In this document: positions 6,198-12,864 of the stretch, one piece after another
Layout: each line of letters begins with the position of its first letter
Numbering within the stretch: position 1 is the first letter of the stretch
Assembly (NCBI GenBank): GCA_944385265.1
Contig: CALWWO010000004.1
Location: 1-19,613, forward strand
DNA: 19,613 nucleotides
From: an uncultured Oscillospiraceae bacterium
GTDB lineage: Bacteria; Bacillota_A; Clostridia; Oscillospirales; Oscillospiraceae
Direction: 5' to 3'
Translations under genes and position numbers: made by a program
Notes under the pieces: model-generated
What the model was told of the DNA's origin: nothing
What the model saw: the letters and a program-made list of their open reading frames with translations, nothing else
Databases searched by the model: none

Positions 6198-8867
6198 TCA
6201 TTGCCGCTTGATCTCCATTTTTTTGCCGCGCGCCTTTTTCATAGCTTCCGCAAGCGCCTTAGAGCCGCTCTTTTCCGTGTATTTCGCGAGTATCTGCGCT
6301 ATCTGCCCTGTGACAGCCTCGACCTCCGCCCGGAAGGATGACGCCGAAAGGCGTATCGCACCGTGCCCCAGTATTATGAGCTGTTCTATTCCGTCAGAAG
6401 TCGCGACGCGGACGCGGTGGTGTTTGCCTATCTCATAAGTTGCCTTTTCAATATAGGTGTCGGCAGTTTCCGCCTCTTTTGTATACACCACATCTATATT
6501 ATGGTATTTCATGACCGACCCGGGATTTCCGGCGACCTTGTATGCGTCAAACACCAGTATCAGCACGCATTTTTTGACCCCTTGATAATTGCACAAAAGG
6601 TCCATCAGCATCTGCCTTGCAGCGTCGAGATTTTCCTGTGCAACAGCCTTCAGATCCTCCCACGCGAAGATGATGTTATACCCGTCCACCAGCAGATACT
6701 CCGGCTCATCCTGATATTTCGGCGCTGCCACGGTCCTATTTTGCTCGGACGACTCCGCGCGCGGCGGACGGCTTATAAATTCCCGCCGTTTTACAGGTCC
6801 GTACGTGCGTTCAAATATCGATTGCAGCTCCTTATCCTGCTCAAGCGTGCCGGTATACGCCGTCGCGGCGCTTTGGGCTGTCTGCTCTTCAGGCGGTTTC
6901 TCCCCCTCCGGTTTGAAAGCTCTCTCAAGGTGCATATATTCCGGAACCTTGTCCCATTTTACAACGAATCCCGCGCCGTGCGAGCAGAAGACGGAGTCCG
7001 CCGGATTTTCAGTGTCGCGTTCGCTGTCGTATCCGATCTCGGCTATCACCGTTTCGGGATCGCGGCACGGCTCATACCTGCGCAGCGTGCACGACAGTTT
7101 GCCGCGCCCACGAGTATACGCTGCCAGCTCGCGCGCGTAATGACGCATTTCGGCGACAGGGGCTGAGCCTGTAAGCGTCGCCTCGCCGCCCGTATCGACC
7201 GGCGCTTCAAAGCTGCCGCCCATTCGCTGCAGATCGGTCATCGCCCTGCCGAGGTGCTCTGATGGAATATCTATGCGAACGTCGTACCACGGCTCGAGCA
7301 AAACGCTCTCGCCGCTCATAAGCCCCTGGCGCACCGCCCTGTACGTCGCCTGCCGGAAATCTCCGCCCTCGGTGTGCTTCAAATGCGCGCGACCGGTGAG
7401 CAGCGTTATTTTCATATCGGTTATCGACGATCCCGTCAGCACCCCGACATGCTCTTTCTCAGCCAGATGCGTCAAAATAAGGCGCTGCCAATTGCGGTCG
7501 AGCGTATCCTCCGGGCATACTGTTTCAAAGCTCAGCCCGCTGCCGAGCGGCGCCGGCTCAAGCAGCAGATGCACCTCCGCATAATGGCGAAGCGGCTCGT
7601 AATGACCAATACCCTCGACAGGATATGATATCGTCTCTTTATAAAGCACGCTCCCCTCGCCGAACGACACGTCAAGCCCGAATCTGTCCGAAAGCATGCG
7701 CCTTAATATCTCAAGCTGCACCTCGCCCATTAGCTGGACATGTATCTCATGCAGCGCATCGTTCCACACTACGTGGAGCTGCGGATCCTCTTCCTCAAGC
7801 CAGCGCAGCTTTTGCAGCGCGTCGTTTAAATTGCCGCCGCCGTTCAATATGACCTGATACGTGAACACCGGCTCCAGCACCGGAGGAGCGGCGGCAAGCT
7901 CCTTGCCTAGCCCTTCTCCCGCTCTCGTGCGGGTAAGCCCCGTCACGGCGCACACATCACCCGCCGTAACCTCCTCAACCGTCCTGTACTTAGCTCCGGA
8001 ATATATGCGGATCTGATTTACCTTCTCCTCCCATACGTCGTCCTCCGGCGTGCCGGCGCTGCGGTTAGTAAGAGCCGTTTTTACCTTTAAGCTGCCGCCT
8101 GTTATCTTCATATACGTAAGCCGCGTCCCGGCGCTGTCGCGCGCGATCTTATACACCCTTGCCGAAAATTCCTCCGGATACTCAGGGCGCGGCGCATATC
8201 TCGCCATACCGTCGAGCAGCCGCTCAACTCCGTCGAGCTTCAGCGCGGAGCCGAAAAAGCATGGGAACAGCTTCCTCTCCGATATCAGCGCCGATATCTC
8301 CTCATCGCGCACGGTACCTCCGTCGAGATAATCCTTCAGCGCAGCTTCACTGAGCACTGCGATCTGCTCCATATAATCGTCCCCGCCGAAATCGACGCAC
8401 CCGTCTCCGAAGCGCTTTTGAAGCTCTTCCATCAGCGCGCCGCGGTCGGCTCCGACCTGATCCATCTTGTTTATAAATAAAAAAACAGGTACGTCATACC
8501 TTTCAAGCAGGCGCCACAGCGTTACGGTATGCCCTTGAACTCCGTCAGCCCCGCTTATAACAAGCACGGCGCAGTCCATGACCTGAAGAGCGCGCTCCGT
8601 CTCGCTTGAAAAATCCACGTGCCCCGGTGTATCGAGCAGCGTGATGCGCGTGTTTTCCCATTCAAGCTCCGCCTGTTTTGAAAAAATCGTTATTCCTCTT
8701 TCTCTCTCCTGCGTGTCGGTGTCGAGAAAAGCGTCGCGGTGATCGACCCTGCCGAGCCGCCTGAGCTGACCGCTATGATATAGTATCGCCTCGGACAGCG
8801 TCGTCTTCCCTGCGTCTACATGCGCCAGTATTCCGGCGACCAGCTTCTTTTCCGGCATTTTCCGCAC
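6198..8867 (-). CDS. TetM-like translational GTPase fused to a Rae1/YacP-type NYN endoribonuclease
   Basis: 889 residues. Residues 1-648 are an EF-G/Tet(M)-type ribosome-binding GTPase with intact G motifs: AHVDAGKTT (15-23), RGIT (57-60), DTPGH (79-83) and NKMD (133-136). Domain II has YMKITGGSLKVKTAL; domains IV-V have HTEGGDFRQATYRAVRQGL and LLEPWYDVRIDIPSEHLGRA. Residues 649-722 are a charged linker. Residues 723-889 match the full length of Rae1 (YacP), the B. subtilis nuclease that cuts mRNA in the ribosomal A site. YLLVDGYNIIFAW, VFDAYKV, ETADTYIEK and VATSDGIEQ supply acidic residues 728, 774, 800, 803, 807 and 825. Tet(M) has about 640 residues, so the nuclease is a C-terminal addition. 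The GTG at 8867 is used (AGAGGAG 8 nt upstream); ATG 8858 is the alternative. As I recall Tet(M), its domain IV YSPVSTP tip is replaced by LKHTEGG, so tetracycline resistance should not be assumed. Role of the fusion: inference only. Confidence 0.93.
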   Translation of the reverse strand: MRKMPEKKLVAGILAHVDAGKTTLSEAILYHSGQLRRLGRVDHRDAFLDTDTQERERGITIFSKQAELEWENTRITLLDTPGHVDFSSETERALQVMDCAVLVISGADGVQGHTVTLWRLLERYDVPVFLFINKMDQVGADRGALMEELQKRFGDGCVDFGGDDYMEQIAVLSEAALKDYLDGGTVRDEEISALISERKLFPCFFGSALKLDGVERLLDGMARYAPRPEYPEEFSARVYKIARDSAGTRLTYMKITGGSLKVKTALTNRSAGTPEDDVWEEKVNQIRIYSGAKYRTVEEVTAGDVCAVTGLTRTRAGEGLGKELAAAPPVLEPVFTYQVILNGGGNLNDALQKLRWLEEEDPQLHVVWNDALHEIHVQLMGEVQLEILRRMLSDRFGLDVSFGEGSVLYKETISYPVEGIGHYEPLRHYAEVHLLLEPAPLGSGLSFETVCPEDTLDRNWQRLILTHLAEKEHVGVLTGSSITDMKITLLTGRAHLKHTEGGDFRQATYRAVRQGLMSGESVLLEPWYDVRIDIPSEHLGRAMTDLQRMGGSFEAPVDTGGEATLTGSAPVAEMRHYARELAAYTRGRGKLSCTLRRYEPCRDPETVIAEIGYDSERDTENPADSVFCSHGAGFVVKWDKVPEYMHLERAFKPEGEKPPEEQTAQSAATAYTGTLEQDKELQSIFERTYGPVKRREFISRPPRAESSEQNRTVAAPKYQDEPEYLLVDGYNIIFAWEDLKAVAQENLDAARQMLMDLLCNYQGVKKCVLILVFDAYKVAGNPGSVMKYHNIDVVYTKEAETADTYIEKATYEIGKHHRVRVATSDGIEQLIILGHGAIRLSASSFRAEVEAVTGQIAQILAKYTEKSGSKALAEAMKKARGKKMEIKRQ

Positions 8868-8905
8868 CTCGCTTTCTCCTCTTCAGTCTTTTTGCAGTCT
8901 ATTAT

Positions 8906-8934
8906 AATATAACATTTTCCTCTCTTCGATTCAA
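8906..8934 (-). promoter_or_regulatory. Promoter for the GTPase-Rae1 gene
   Basis: TTGAAT (8934-8929), a 17-bp spacer, and TATATT (8911-8906) with an upstream TGT (extended -10). The leader would be about 30 nt, too short for the attenuating leader peptide found upstream of tet(M). Confidence 0.65.
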
Positions 8935-8990
8935 CAGCGGCAGCCCCATACCTCGCAGCCAAAAGCCTCGAATGCCGCTACAAACAGAGC

Positions 8991-9018
8991 TTGACGCGGG
9001 CTGCAAGTCTGATATACT
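8991..9018 (+). promoter_or_regulatory. Sigma-A promoter for the Bcp-type peroxiredoxin
   Basis: TTGACG (8991-8996) and TATACT (9013-9018), 16 bp apart, with TGA before the -10 (extended). The leader would be about 80 nt. The gap 8935-8990 between this and the divergent GTPase promoter shows nothing else. Confidence 0.75.
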
Positions 9019-9105
9019 CTATTGATAGGACTAGCCGCAGTACGCAAATATTGCGCCGTTGCGGACGTTTACCAAAAAATCCACGGTTTGGAAGGAGAAT
9101 TTATC

Positions 9106-9564
9106 ATGCTTACAATCGGTTCAAAAGCGCCTGATTTTACCTTAAACGACAAAGACGGTGCCCCCGTCTCTCTATCTGATTTTCTGGGCAAAAAGGTCGT
9201 GCTGTATTTTTATCCGAAAGACAATACCCCCGGCTGCACGAGACAGGCATGTGCCTTTGCCACTGCGTACGATGATTTTAAGAAAAAAGATGTCGTCGTT
9301 ATCGGCATAAGCCGTGACAACGTAGCTTCGCATCAGAAATTCGCGCAGAAATATAATCTGCCCTTTATCATCTTATCCGATCCGGAGCTTTACGCAATAC
9401 AAGCTTACGGTGTATGGCAGGAGAAGAAGCTCTACGGCAAAACGTCTATGGGCGTCGTCCGCACGACGTTTATTATCGATGAAAACGGATTTATTGAAAA
9501 GATCATGCCAAAGGTCAAGCCCGATACGAATGCCGCTGAGATCCTTGATTACTTAAACGGCTGA
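9106..9564 (+). CDS. bcp: Thioredoxin-dependent peroxiredoxin (Bcp/PrxQ type)
   Basis: 152 residues, normal length for bacterioferritin-comigratory proteins. They reduce hydrogen peroxide and organic hydroperoxides with electrons from thioredoxin in the cytosol. The thioredoxin fold carries YPKDNTPGCTRQACAF with the peroxidatic Cys44 and, five residues on, Cys49, the resolving cysteine position of the atypical 2-Cys PrxQ class. SRDNVASHQKFAQKYNLPFIILSDP and the RTTFIID strand also fit. ATG 9106 is chosen over an in-frame ATG at 9022 because AAGGAG lies 9 nt upstream and homology begins here. It has its own promoter and terminator, so it is monocistronic. The WCMPC thioredoxin encoded 5 kb away is a possible donor (inference). 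Confidence 0.95.
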   Translation: MLTIGSKAPDFTLNDKDGAPVSLSDFLGKKVVLYFYPKDNTPGCTRQACAFATAYDDFKKKDVVVIGISRDNVASHQKFAQKYNLPFIILSDPELYAIQAYGVWQEKKLYGKTSMGVVRTTFIIDENGFIEKIMPKVKPDTNAAEILDYLNG

Positions 9565-9591
9565 GCGCGAAAATGCGCTCAGCCGTTTTTT
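9555..9591 (+). terminator. Terminator of the peroxiredoxin gene
   Basis: A perfect stem of about 14 bp, AAACGGCTGAGCGC/GCGCTCAGCCGTTT, with a 6-nt loop GAAAAT, followed by TTTTT. The TGA stop codon of the gene lies inside the left arm. Confidence 0.92.
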
Positions 9592-9666
9592 GTCCCGCCG
9601 CGCGAAAACATCTCTCATATTCCGCCGCACTCCCGATTATATATATTCAGATAGGAGTGTGATAGA

Positions 9667-10590
9667 ATGAATATCATCGACAGAAATTTTTCGGCTTTAG
9701 TCGGAGAGATCAAATCGCTTAGCGAAAAGGAGCTTTACTACAGGATCAGAAAGAGCTTTGACGCCGTACCGCGCGAAACGCAGATAAGCTGCATGAACTT
9801 TTTTAACCAGTTCAACTATTGGGGAAGGCTTGATATAGACAACGGGATATATGAGGAGATCGAGGGGAAGCAGGCTGCGCTCTCCGAGCATATGGACGAC
9901 TTTGTATGGCTGTATGAGCGTCTCGCCGATTACCGCTCCAAAAAAACTTTATATGCTATTTTAAATAACTGGTACAGATATGATTTTGCGTCTACATCGC
10001 AGACGAGGGAATATCTGTTCTCGGAATACTTTGACCTTGACCTTGTTAAATGCAGCAAGGACGAAGTTTTCGTAGACCTCGGCGCATTTACGGGCGACAC
10101 AGTGCTGTCATACATATCAAATTATGGCGAGGACTGCTATAAAAAGATATATTGCTATGAGATAACGCCCGCGACATTTGAAATACTGAAAAAGAATCTG
10201 GAAAAATATGAGCGCATCGATCTACGCTTAAAAGGGATTGGCGACGCGGCGGGTATGATGTCCGTTTCGGAGAACGCCGCAGGCTCGTCAGCCAACACCC
10301 TGGGCGAAGACGGCGGGGAGATTCCCGTTACAACGCTTGACGCCGATATATCGGAGCCGGTCACCCTCATAAAAGCCGATATTGAGGGTTTTGAGCAAAA
10401 AGCCCTGCTCGGCATGAAAAATCATATATTGAACGACCACCCGAAGCTACTCATATCGGTTTACCATAATAATGAGGATCTGTGGAAGATCCCGCAGATG
10501 ATACACGATATGTCAAAGGACTACAGCTTTTATCTGAGGTACAACAGCTCTCCGATATATCCTACCGAAATCACGCTTATCGCTGTTTGA
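9667..10590 (+). CDS. FkbM family methyltransferase
   Basis: 307 residues. The C-terminal two thirds are a SAM-dependent methyltransferase of the FkbM family. EVFVDLGAFTGDTVLSY (133-149) is the SAM-binding motif I, IYCYEITPATFEILKKNL is motif II, and LIKADIEGFEQKALLGM (234-250) is the hallmark FkbM motif. The first 130 residues are a mostly helical, aromatic-rich extension with no family I can name. FkbM enzymes often methylate hydroxyl groups of sugars or polyketides, but no glycan, polysaccharide or secondary-metabolite genes are nearby, so the substrate is unknown. AGGAG lies 9 nt upstream of the ATG. No clear promoter is seen, only an AT-rich stretch at 9643-9650. It stands alone between the Bcp terminator and the tRNA. 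Confidence 0.9.
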   Translation: MNIIDRNFSALVGEIKSLSEKELYYRIRKSFDAVPRETQISCMNFFNQFNYWGRLDIDNGIYEEIEGKQAALSEHMDDFVWLYERLADYRSKKTLYAILNNWYRYDFASTSQTREYLFSEYFDLDLVKCSKDEVFVDLGAFTGDTVLSYISNYGEDCYKKIYCYEITPATFEILKKNLEKYERIDLRLKGIGDAAGMMSVSENAAGSSANTLGEDGGEIPVTTLDADISEPVTLIKADIEGFEQKALLGMKNHILNDHPKLLISVYHNNEDLWKIPQMIHDMSKDYSFYLRYNSSPIYPTEITLIAV

Positions 10591-10641
10591 GGCGTTGTAT
10601 TTTCGTTTACCCGATTTCATTTTTTCTGCTAATACCGCAAA

Positions 10642-10674
10642 AAGTCCCGCGGACTTCATATGTCTGCGGGACTT
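10642..10674. terminator. Hairpin after the FkbM gene (T-run on the minus side)
   Basis: AAGTCCCGCGGAC/GTCTGCGGGACTT is a 13-bp stem with one G-T pair and a 7-nt loop. In the plus direction it is followed by AAAATC; on the minus strand it is followed by TTTTT. It may still end FkbM transcription weakly, or block antisense transcription. Confidence 0.5.
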
Positions 10675-10745
10675 AAAATCTCCTCATTCGATACGGCGCG
10701 CATGTTTTAAGCGTATCATACAGGCGCGCAAATTTTATTTTAATA

Positions 10746-10774
10746 TTGATTTGCTTAAAAATGTGTGCTAGAAT
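10746..10774 (+). promoter_or_regulatory. Promoter for tRNA-Val
   Basis: TTGATT (10746-10751), a 17-bp spacer, and TAGAAT (10769-10774) with a TGC extended -10. The -10 ends 30 nt before the mature tRNA. Confidence 0.75.
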
Positions 10775-10804
10775 GAGTTGTAAAAATCAGTATTTTCGTT
10801 TTTC

Positions 10805-10881
10805 GGAGGCTTAGCTCAGCTGGTCAGAGCGCATGCTTCACACGCATGAGGTCGGCGGTTCGAGCCCGCCAGTCTCCACCA
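10805..10881 (+). tRNA. tRNA-Val (anticodon CAC)
   Basis: A complete cloverleaf can be folded by hand. The acceptor stem is GGAGGCT/AGTCTCC (one G-T pair). The D arm is GCTC...GAGC, and the anticodon stem CATGC/GCATG has loop TTCACAC. The anticodon CAC at 10839-10841 reads GUG valine codons. The T arm is GGCGG-TTCGAGC-CCGCC, and the discriminator A is followed by an encoded CCA. It is a single-gene transcript with its own promoter and terminator. Confidence 0.96.
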
Positions 10882-10883
10882 CG

Positions 10884-10919
10884 TCGCCGTAAGCTTTATA
10901 TAGCTTGCGGCGATTTTTT
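10884..10919 (+). terminator. Terminator of tRNA-Val
   Basis: TCGCCGTAAGCT/AGCTTGCGGCGA pair over 12 bp with one G-T pair and a 6-nt loop. TTTTTT follows. It begins 2 nt after the CCA end. Confidence 0.88.
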
Positions 10920-10936
10920 ATCGCCGGCAGGCGATA
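10919..10936. repeat. Short palindrome at the left edge of the structured gap
   Basis: TATCGCC-GGCA-GGCGATA, a perfect 7-bp stem directly after the tRNA terminator. The same TCGCC/GGCGA core recurs in the hairpin at 11631-11647 at the other end of the gap. Confidence 0.6.
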
Positions 10937-10962
10937 TCATTTTTGCTGCCAAGCGGGGGTAT

Positions 10963-11063
10963 GTTGCGCGAAAGCGCAACTCCTTTGCGACTATTTCTTT
11001 TACGTATGCAAAAGAAATGGTCGCCCCAAAGAAAACATAGCAGGGAAAACCGGTTTTCCCTGC
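10963..11063 (+). repeat. Structured repeat, copy A
   Basis: Three hairpins in a fixed order. First is GTTGCGC-GAAA-GCGCAAC (10963-10980, a GNRA-type loop). Second is a long stem, GCGAC + ATTTCTTTT paired with AAAAGAAAT + GTCGC (10987-11024). Third, after the linker CCCAAAGAAAACATAG, is a 24-bp perfect palindrome (11040-11063; left arm GCAGGGAAAACC). It is not a gene: open frames across it are chance. Copy B at 11388-11484 has the same layout on the other strand. Confidence 0.75.
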
Positions 11064-11356
11064 ACCCTTTCGATATTTTTCCCCAACGCAGGCATACGTC
11101 ATCTGATATGATAGCTTATTCCCCGCGGGATAGAATAGGCGCATTGACAGCGCATTGCGTAACAATGACACTGCGCGTAGTATTATACCGCGGTACGGTG
11201 GTTACGTTACCACGCTCTTTTTATCGTTACTTCCGTCTGCCGCGCCTTTTATGGCGCGGGGGTGGTAATTTGAAAATCTGTCGCTTTCCACCGAGATTCG
11301 TCGAATGGGAAGCACGGTCAAGTTACTAATAGGTAAGCCGCAAGTTAGATTCGCCT
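11064..11356. other. Non-coding segment between the two structured repeat copies
   Basis: About 290 bp bracketed by the inverted copies A and B. It has scattered short palindromes, such as CCGCGCC-TTTTAT-GGCGCGG near 11239-11258 and TACCGCGGTA near 11188, but no ribosome binding site with a credible frame and no recognisable RNA gene. Confidence 0.5.
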
Positions 11357-11376
11357 ATGCGTATGTTGCTACGCAT
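11357..11376. repeat. Hairpin beside structured repeat copy B
   Basis: ATGCGTA-TGTTGC-TACGCAT, a perfect 7-bp stem 11 nt from the GCAAAGGGGA hairpin of copy B. Confidence 0.6.
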
Positions 11377-11387
11377 TTTTGGGGTTT

Positions 11388-11484
11388 GCAAAGGGGATAT
11401 TCCCCTTTGCTATGTTTTCTTTGGGTTACCGTTTCTTTGGGATATGCCAAAGAAATGGTAACAACATCTGCGTCGTTGCGACGC
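11388..11484 (-). repeat. Structured repeat, copy B (inverted)
   Basis: Read on the minus strand it repeats the order of copy A. First comes hairpin GCGTCG-CAA-CGACGC (11470-11484). Next is a long stem, GTTACC + TTTCTTTGG paired with CCAAAGAAA + GGTAAC (11425-11462). The shared linker CCAAAGAAAACATAGCA follows, then a 10-bp stem GCAAAGGGGA/TCCCCTTTGC (11388-11410). The outer long stem is GCGAC/GTCGC in A and GTTACC/GGTAAC in B, so both arms changed together. The terminal stem changes likewise. Confidence 0.75.
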
Positions 11485-11495
11485 GGAAAAATGGC

Positions 11496-11667
11496 GCCGC
11501 CTATTGGCGGCAATCCCGCCCACTGCGTGGGCAAAAAGGTCGCCGCCCTCTTCAACGGTACCGCCTGCCAGCGGCGTAAGAAATCGCGCTTTCACGCAAT
11601 TAAAGGAATCGTGCTTCCGCACGATAAAAAATCGCCATTTCGGCGATAAATCCGCCGCCTTAGCGGC
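11496..11667. repeat. Train of small hairpins leading to rsmG
   Basis: At least five perfect stems of 5-7 bp with 3-5-nt loops follow each other: GCCGCC-TATT-GGCGGC (11496-11511), GCCCAC-TGC-GTGGGC (11518-11532), ATCGTGC-TTCC-GCACGAT (11608-11625), ATCGCC-ATTTC-GGCGAT (11631-11647) and GCCGC-CTTA-GCGGC (11654-11667). A weaker CCGC/GCGG pair lies at 11561-11574. The last ends 18 bp before the rsmG ATG. Confidence 0.65.
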
Positions 11668-11685
11668 AGAAAAGATTGGACAAAT

Positions 11686-12393
11686 ATGATAAAAGAAATT
11701 TTATTGACTGCGGCATGGGAGCTGGGGCTTTCTCTTGACGACGCGGCGGCAGAAAAATTTAAAAAATACTATGACCTGCTGACTGAAAAAAACCGTGTCA
11801 TGAATTTAACGGCAATAACAGGCGAGGACGAGGTCGCAGCGCTCCATTTTCTCGACAGCCTTGCGATATACAATATGCTGGACGGCGGCAAAAAGGTCAT
11901 AGATATTGGCAGCGGAGCCGGATTTCCCGGACTTCCGCTTAAAATATACGACGGCGGGATAGAACTTACGATGCTCGACGCGCTCCAAAAGCGCATAAAT
12001 TTCCTTGCCGAGGTGTCGGACGCGCTCGCGCTTTCAGATGTGACGTGCCTGCATGCGCGGGCTGAAGAGGCGGCGGCAAAGCCGCCGATGCGCGACGGCT
12101 TCGATCATGCGGTATCGCGTGCCGTTGCGCGGCTGAACGTGCTTACAGAGCTGTGTCTGCCGTTCGTTAGACAGGGCGGGTCTTTCATTGCGATGAAAAG
12201 CGTTGGCTCCGAGGAGGAGATCGACGAGGCGAAAACTGCGATAAAGACGCTGGGCGGCAAGATAGAGGCAGTGCGCGACTATGCCGTGCCGAAGACGGAC
12301 GTGGTACACCGCGCCGTCATAATACGAAAGTTGTCGCCCACGCCGAAGGGATATCCGCGAAGATTTGCGAAGATCCAGAAATCGCCGCTTTGA
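11686..12393 (+). CDS. rsmG: 16S rRNA (guanine-527-N7) methyltransferase RsmG (GidB)
   Basis: 235 residues, normal length. It methylates N7 of G527 in the 530 loop of 16S rRNA using SAM; loss gives low-level streptomycin resistance in several bacteria. The sequence shows the N-terminal helices with NRVMNLTAITGEDEVAALHFLDSL, SAM motif I VIDIGSGAGFPGLPLK (71-86), the LDALQKRINFL segment, HAVSRAVARLNVLTEL and FIAMKSVGSEEEI. The ATG at 11686 starts the usual N terminus, but its Shine-Dalgarno is weak (only GATTGGA). It stands just after the hairpin train, so translation may be tuned by upstream RNA structure (inference). Often rsmG lies next to parA/parB near the origin. Here no parAB genes follow, but a parS-like site begins at the base after the stop codon. 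Confidence 0.95.
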   Translation: MIKEILLTAAWELGLSLDDAAAEKFKKYYDLLTEKNRVMNLTAITGEDEVAALHFLDSLAIYNMLDGGKKVIDIGSGAGFPGLPLKIYDGGIELTMLDALQKRINFLAEVSDALALSDVTCLHARAEEAAAKPPMRDGFDHAVSRAVARLNVLTELCLPFVRQGGSFIAMKSVGSEEEIDEAKTAIKTLGGKIEAVRDYAVPKTDVVHRAVIIRKLSPTPKGYPRRFAKIQKSPL

Positions 12394-12409
12394 TGTTTCA
12401 CGTGAAACG
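12394..12409. promoter_or_regulatory. parS: parS site (ParB/Spo0J binding)
   Basis: TGTTTCACGTGAAACG matches the Firmicute parS consensus TGTTNCACGTGAAACA at all positions but the last, and contains the 14-bp perfect palindrome GTTTCACGTGAAAC. It starts at the base after the rsmG TGA. ParB nucleates on such sites to organise and segregate the origin region, which suggests that this locus is near oriC. Confidence 0.85.
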
Positions 12410-12417
12410 TCGTCGGA

Positions 12418-12593
12418 GCGGACTGCGCTAAGCTCGCGTCGAGCTAACACTCAACGCTCTCCCGCTTCGTCGCTCCTCCTCTCAAAATCAAACCCGCTCC
12501 GCTGGGCTTTGATTTTGTTTTTTGCAGCGTTCCGTCGCGGCTCCTTTTGCTCGCTAAACGCTTCGCTGGTTTAGCTCGCAGTTTTTCTTTTTT
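12418..12593. repeat. Tandem 176-bp direct repeat, unit 1
   Basis: The first 108 bp (12418-12525) are identical to 12594-12701; the remainder is diverged but alignable. Inside are AGCTCG-CGT-CGAGCT, a long stem AAAATCAAA-CCC paired with GGG-C-TTTGATTTT followed by GTTTTTT (terminator-like), and GCTAAAC/GTTTAGC near the end. On the minus strand the unit stays open in one frame ending GGATKRESVEC-stop, with no ribosome binding site. Probably not a gene. Confidence 0.85.
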
Positions 12594-12769
12594 GCGGACT
12601 GCGCTAAGCTCGCGTCGAGCTAACACTCAACGCTCTCCCGCTTCGTCGCTCCTCCTCTCAAAATCAAACCCGCTCCGCTGGGCTTTGATTTTGTTTTTTG
12701 CGGCGTGGCGCCTCGGCTCCTTTTGCTTGATGAACGCTTTGCTGGTTTAGCTTGCAGTTTCTGTTTTAC
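12594..12769. repeat. Tandem 176-bp direct repeat, unit 2
   Basis: Second unit, same phase as unit 1. After 12701 it carries clustered substitutions (for example TTGATGAACGC where unit 1 has TCGCTAAACGC), which break the GCTAAAC/GTTTAGC stem. The terminator-like AAAATCAAA...TTTGATTTT stem is kept exactly. The segment 12770-12860 after it holds no feature I recognise. Confidence 0.85.
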
Positions 12770-12864
12770 CGATCCCGGCGAGTTCGTTTGCCGCTGGCGC
12801 ATGAAAAAGATATTAGCGCGGAGAACGGCGAGAAAAAGCGGATATGCGCGATAAAAATCATATA

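Noticed and set aside
6198..8867. Calling the GTPase a tetracycline resistance gene (tet)
   Set aside because: The Tet(M) domain IV tip appears not to be conserved, there is no leader peptide or mobile context, and the protein carries a nuclease domain. Resistance cannot be claimed from sequence.
10846..11649. Several short open frames in the gap between tRNA-Val and rsmG
   Set aside because: They run through palindromes on both strands with basic, low-information products and no ribosome binding sites; the DNA is better explained as structured repeats.
12394..12409. Reading the CACGTG palindrome as a simple terminator stem or as a Noc site
   Set aside because: The 14-bp core and flanks fit parS. 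A Noc site would be ATTTCCCGGGAAAT, and there is no T-run after it.
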